Of a DNA stretch of 14,481 bases, positions 14,424-14,481 are shown in pieces. Within the stretch, counting starts at the first letter, position 1, and the number at the start of each line of letters is the position of its first letter. The translations under genes and the position numbers were made by a program. The notes beneath the pieces were generated by a model. The model searched no databases. It was given only the letters and a program-made list of their open reading frames with translations, and was not told where the DNA came from. The stretch comes from Fusobacterium sp. Its GTDB lineage: Bacteria; Fusobacteriota; Fusobacteriia; Fusobacteriales; Fusobacteriaceae. The DNA lies in assembly GCA_019416865.1 (NCBI GenBank), contig DXWL01000016.1, positions 23,998 through 38,478 on the forward strand, written 5' to 3'.

Positions 14424-14481
14424 GAAGCTGTTGCATTTATAAAATTGTAAAAATAAAATTCTCGATATTAAAAATTGTTTC
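14424..14481. other. Possible insertion-sequence end at the right edge
   Basis: GAAGCTGTTGCA at 14424-14435 resembles the terminal repeats of IS6- and IS1182-type elements, which often contain CTGTTGCA near the tip. On the minus strand the adjoining bases can be read as the end of an open frame that stops just before this motif, as when a transposase gene ends at the element tip. The frame is only 14 codons long within the window. The motif could instead be one arm of a terminator whose partner lies outside. Confidence 0.25.

Overview
The window is AT-rich, and every gene that can be supported lies on the minus strand, so transcription runs from right to left. The mix points to a fusobacterium (Fusobacterium or a close relative): a very AT-rich genome with strong GGAGG ribosome binding sites, a diderm-type periplasmic amidase, a CIRCE/HrcA heat-shock operon, and a large autotransporter-like adhesin with an extended basic N-terminal signal peptide. 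The genus is an inference from gene content and style; no database search was made.

Right end (14481 to about 8560): the class I heat-shock cluster hrcA-grpE-dnaK, then an aldose 1-epimerase-like gene, then dnaJ. A consensus-like promoter (TTGACA, 17 bp, TAAATT) precedes hrcA. A near-perfect CIRCE operator lies just downstream of it, and a degenerate second CIRCE-like repeat lies 73 bp upstream. A 12-bp perfect hairpin follows dnaK and separates it from the epimerase-dnaJ pair. The last ~58 bases may be the end of an insertion sequence.

Centre (8556 to 2680): yajC has its own promoter and a terminator. A compact run follows: N-acetylmuramoyl-L-alanine amidase, a membrane GerMN-domain protein, yqeK (HD-domain Ap4A hydrolase family), rnr (RNase R), smpB and ssrA (tmRNA). 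RNase R, SmpB and tmRNA together form the ribosome-rescue and nonstop-mRNA decay system. The tmRNA encodes the tag GNNEYALAA and has its own promoter and terminator.

Left end (2586 to 1): the most interesting part. A membrane diguanylate cyclase (extracellular sensor, PAS-like region, GGDEF with an intact inhibitory site) is followed by a 230-bp gap. The gap holds, in order, a promoter, a cyclic-di-GMP-I (GEMM) riboswitch aptamer and a long intrinsic terminator. The 5' end of an autotransporter-like surface protein gene follows and runs off the window. The layout suggests a local circuit in which an enzyme that makes c-di-GMP sits next to a c-di-GMP-sensing RNA that controls a surface adhesin.
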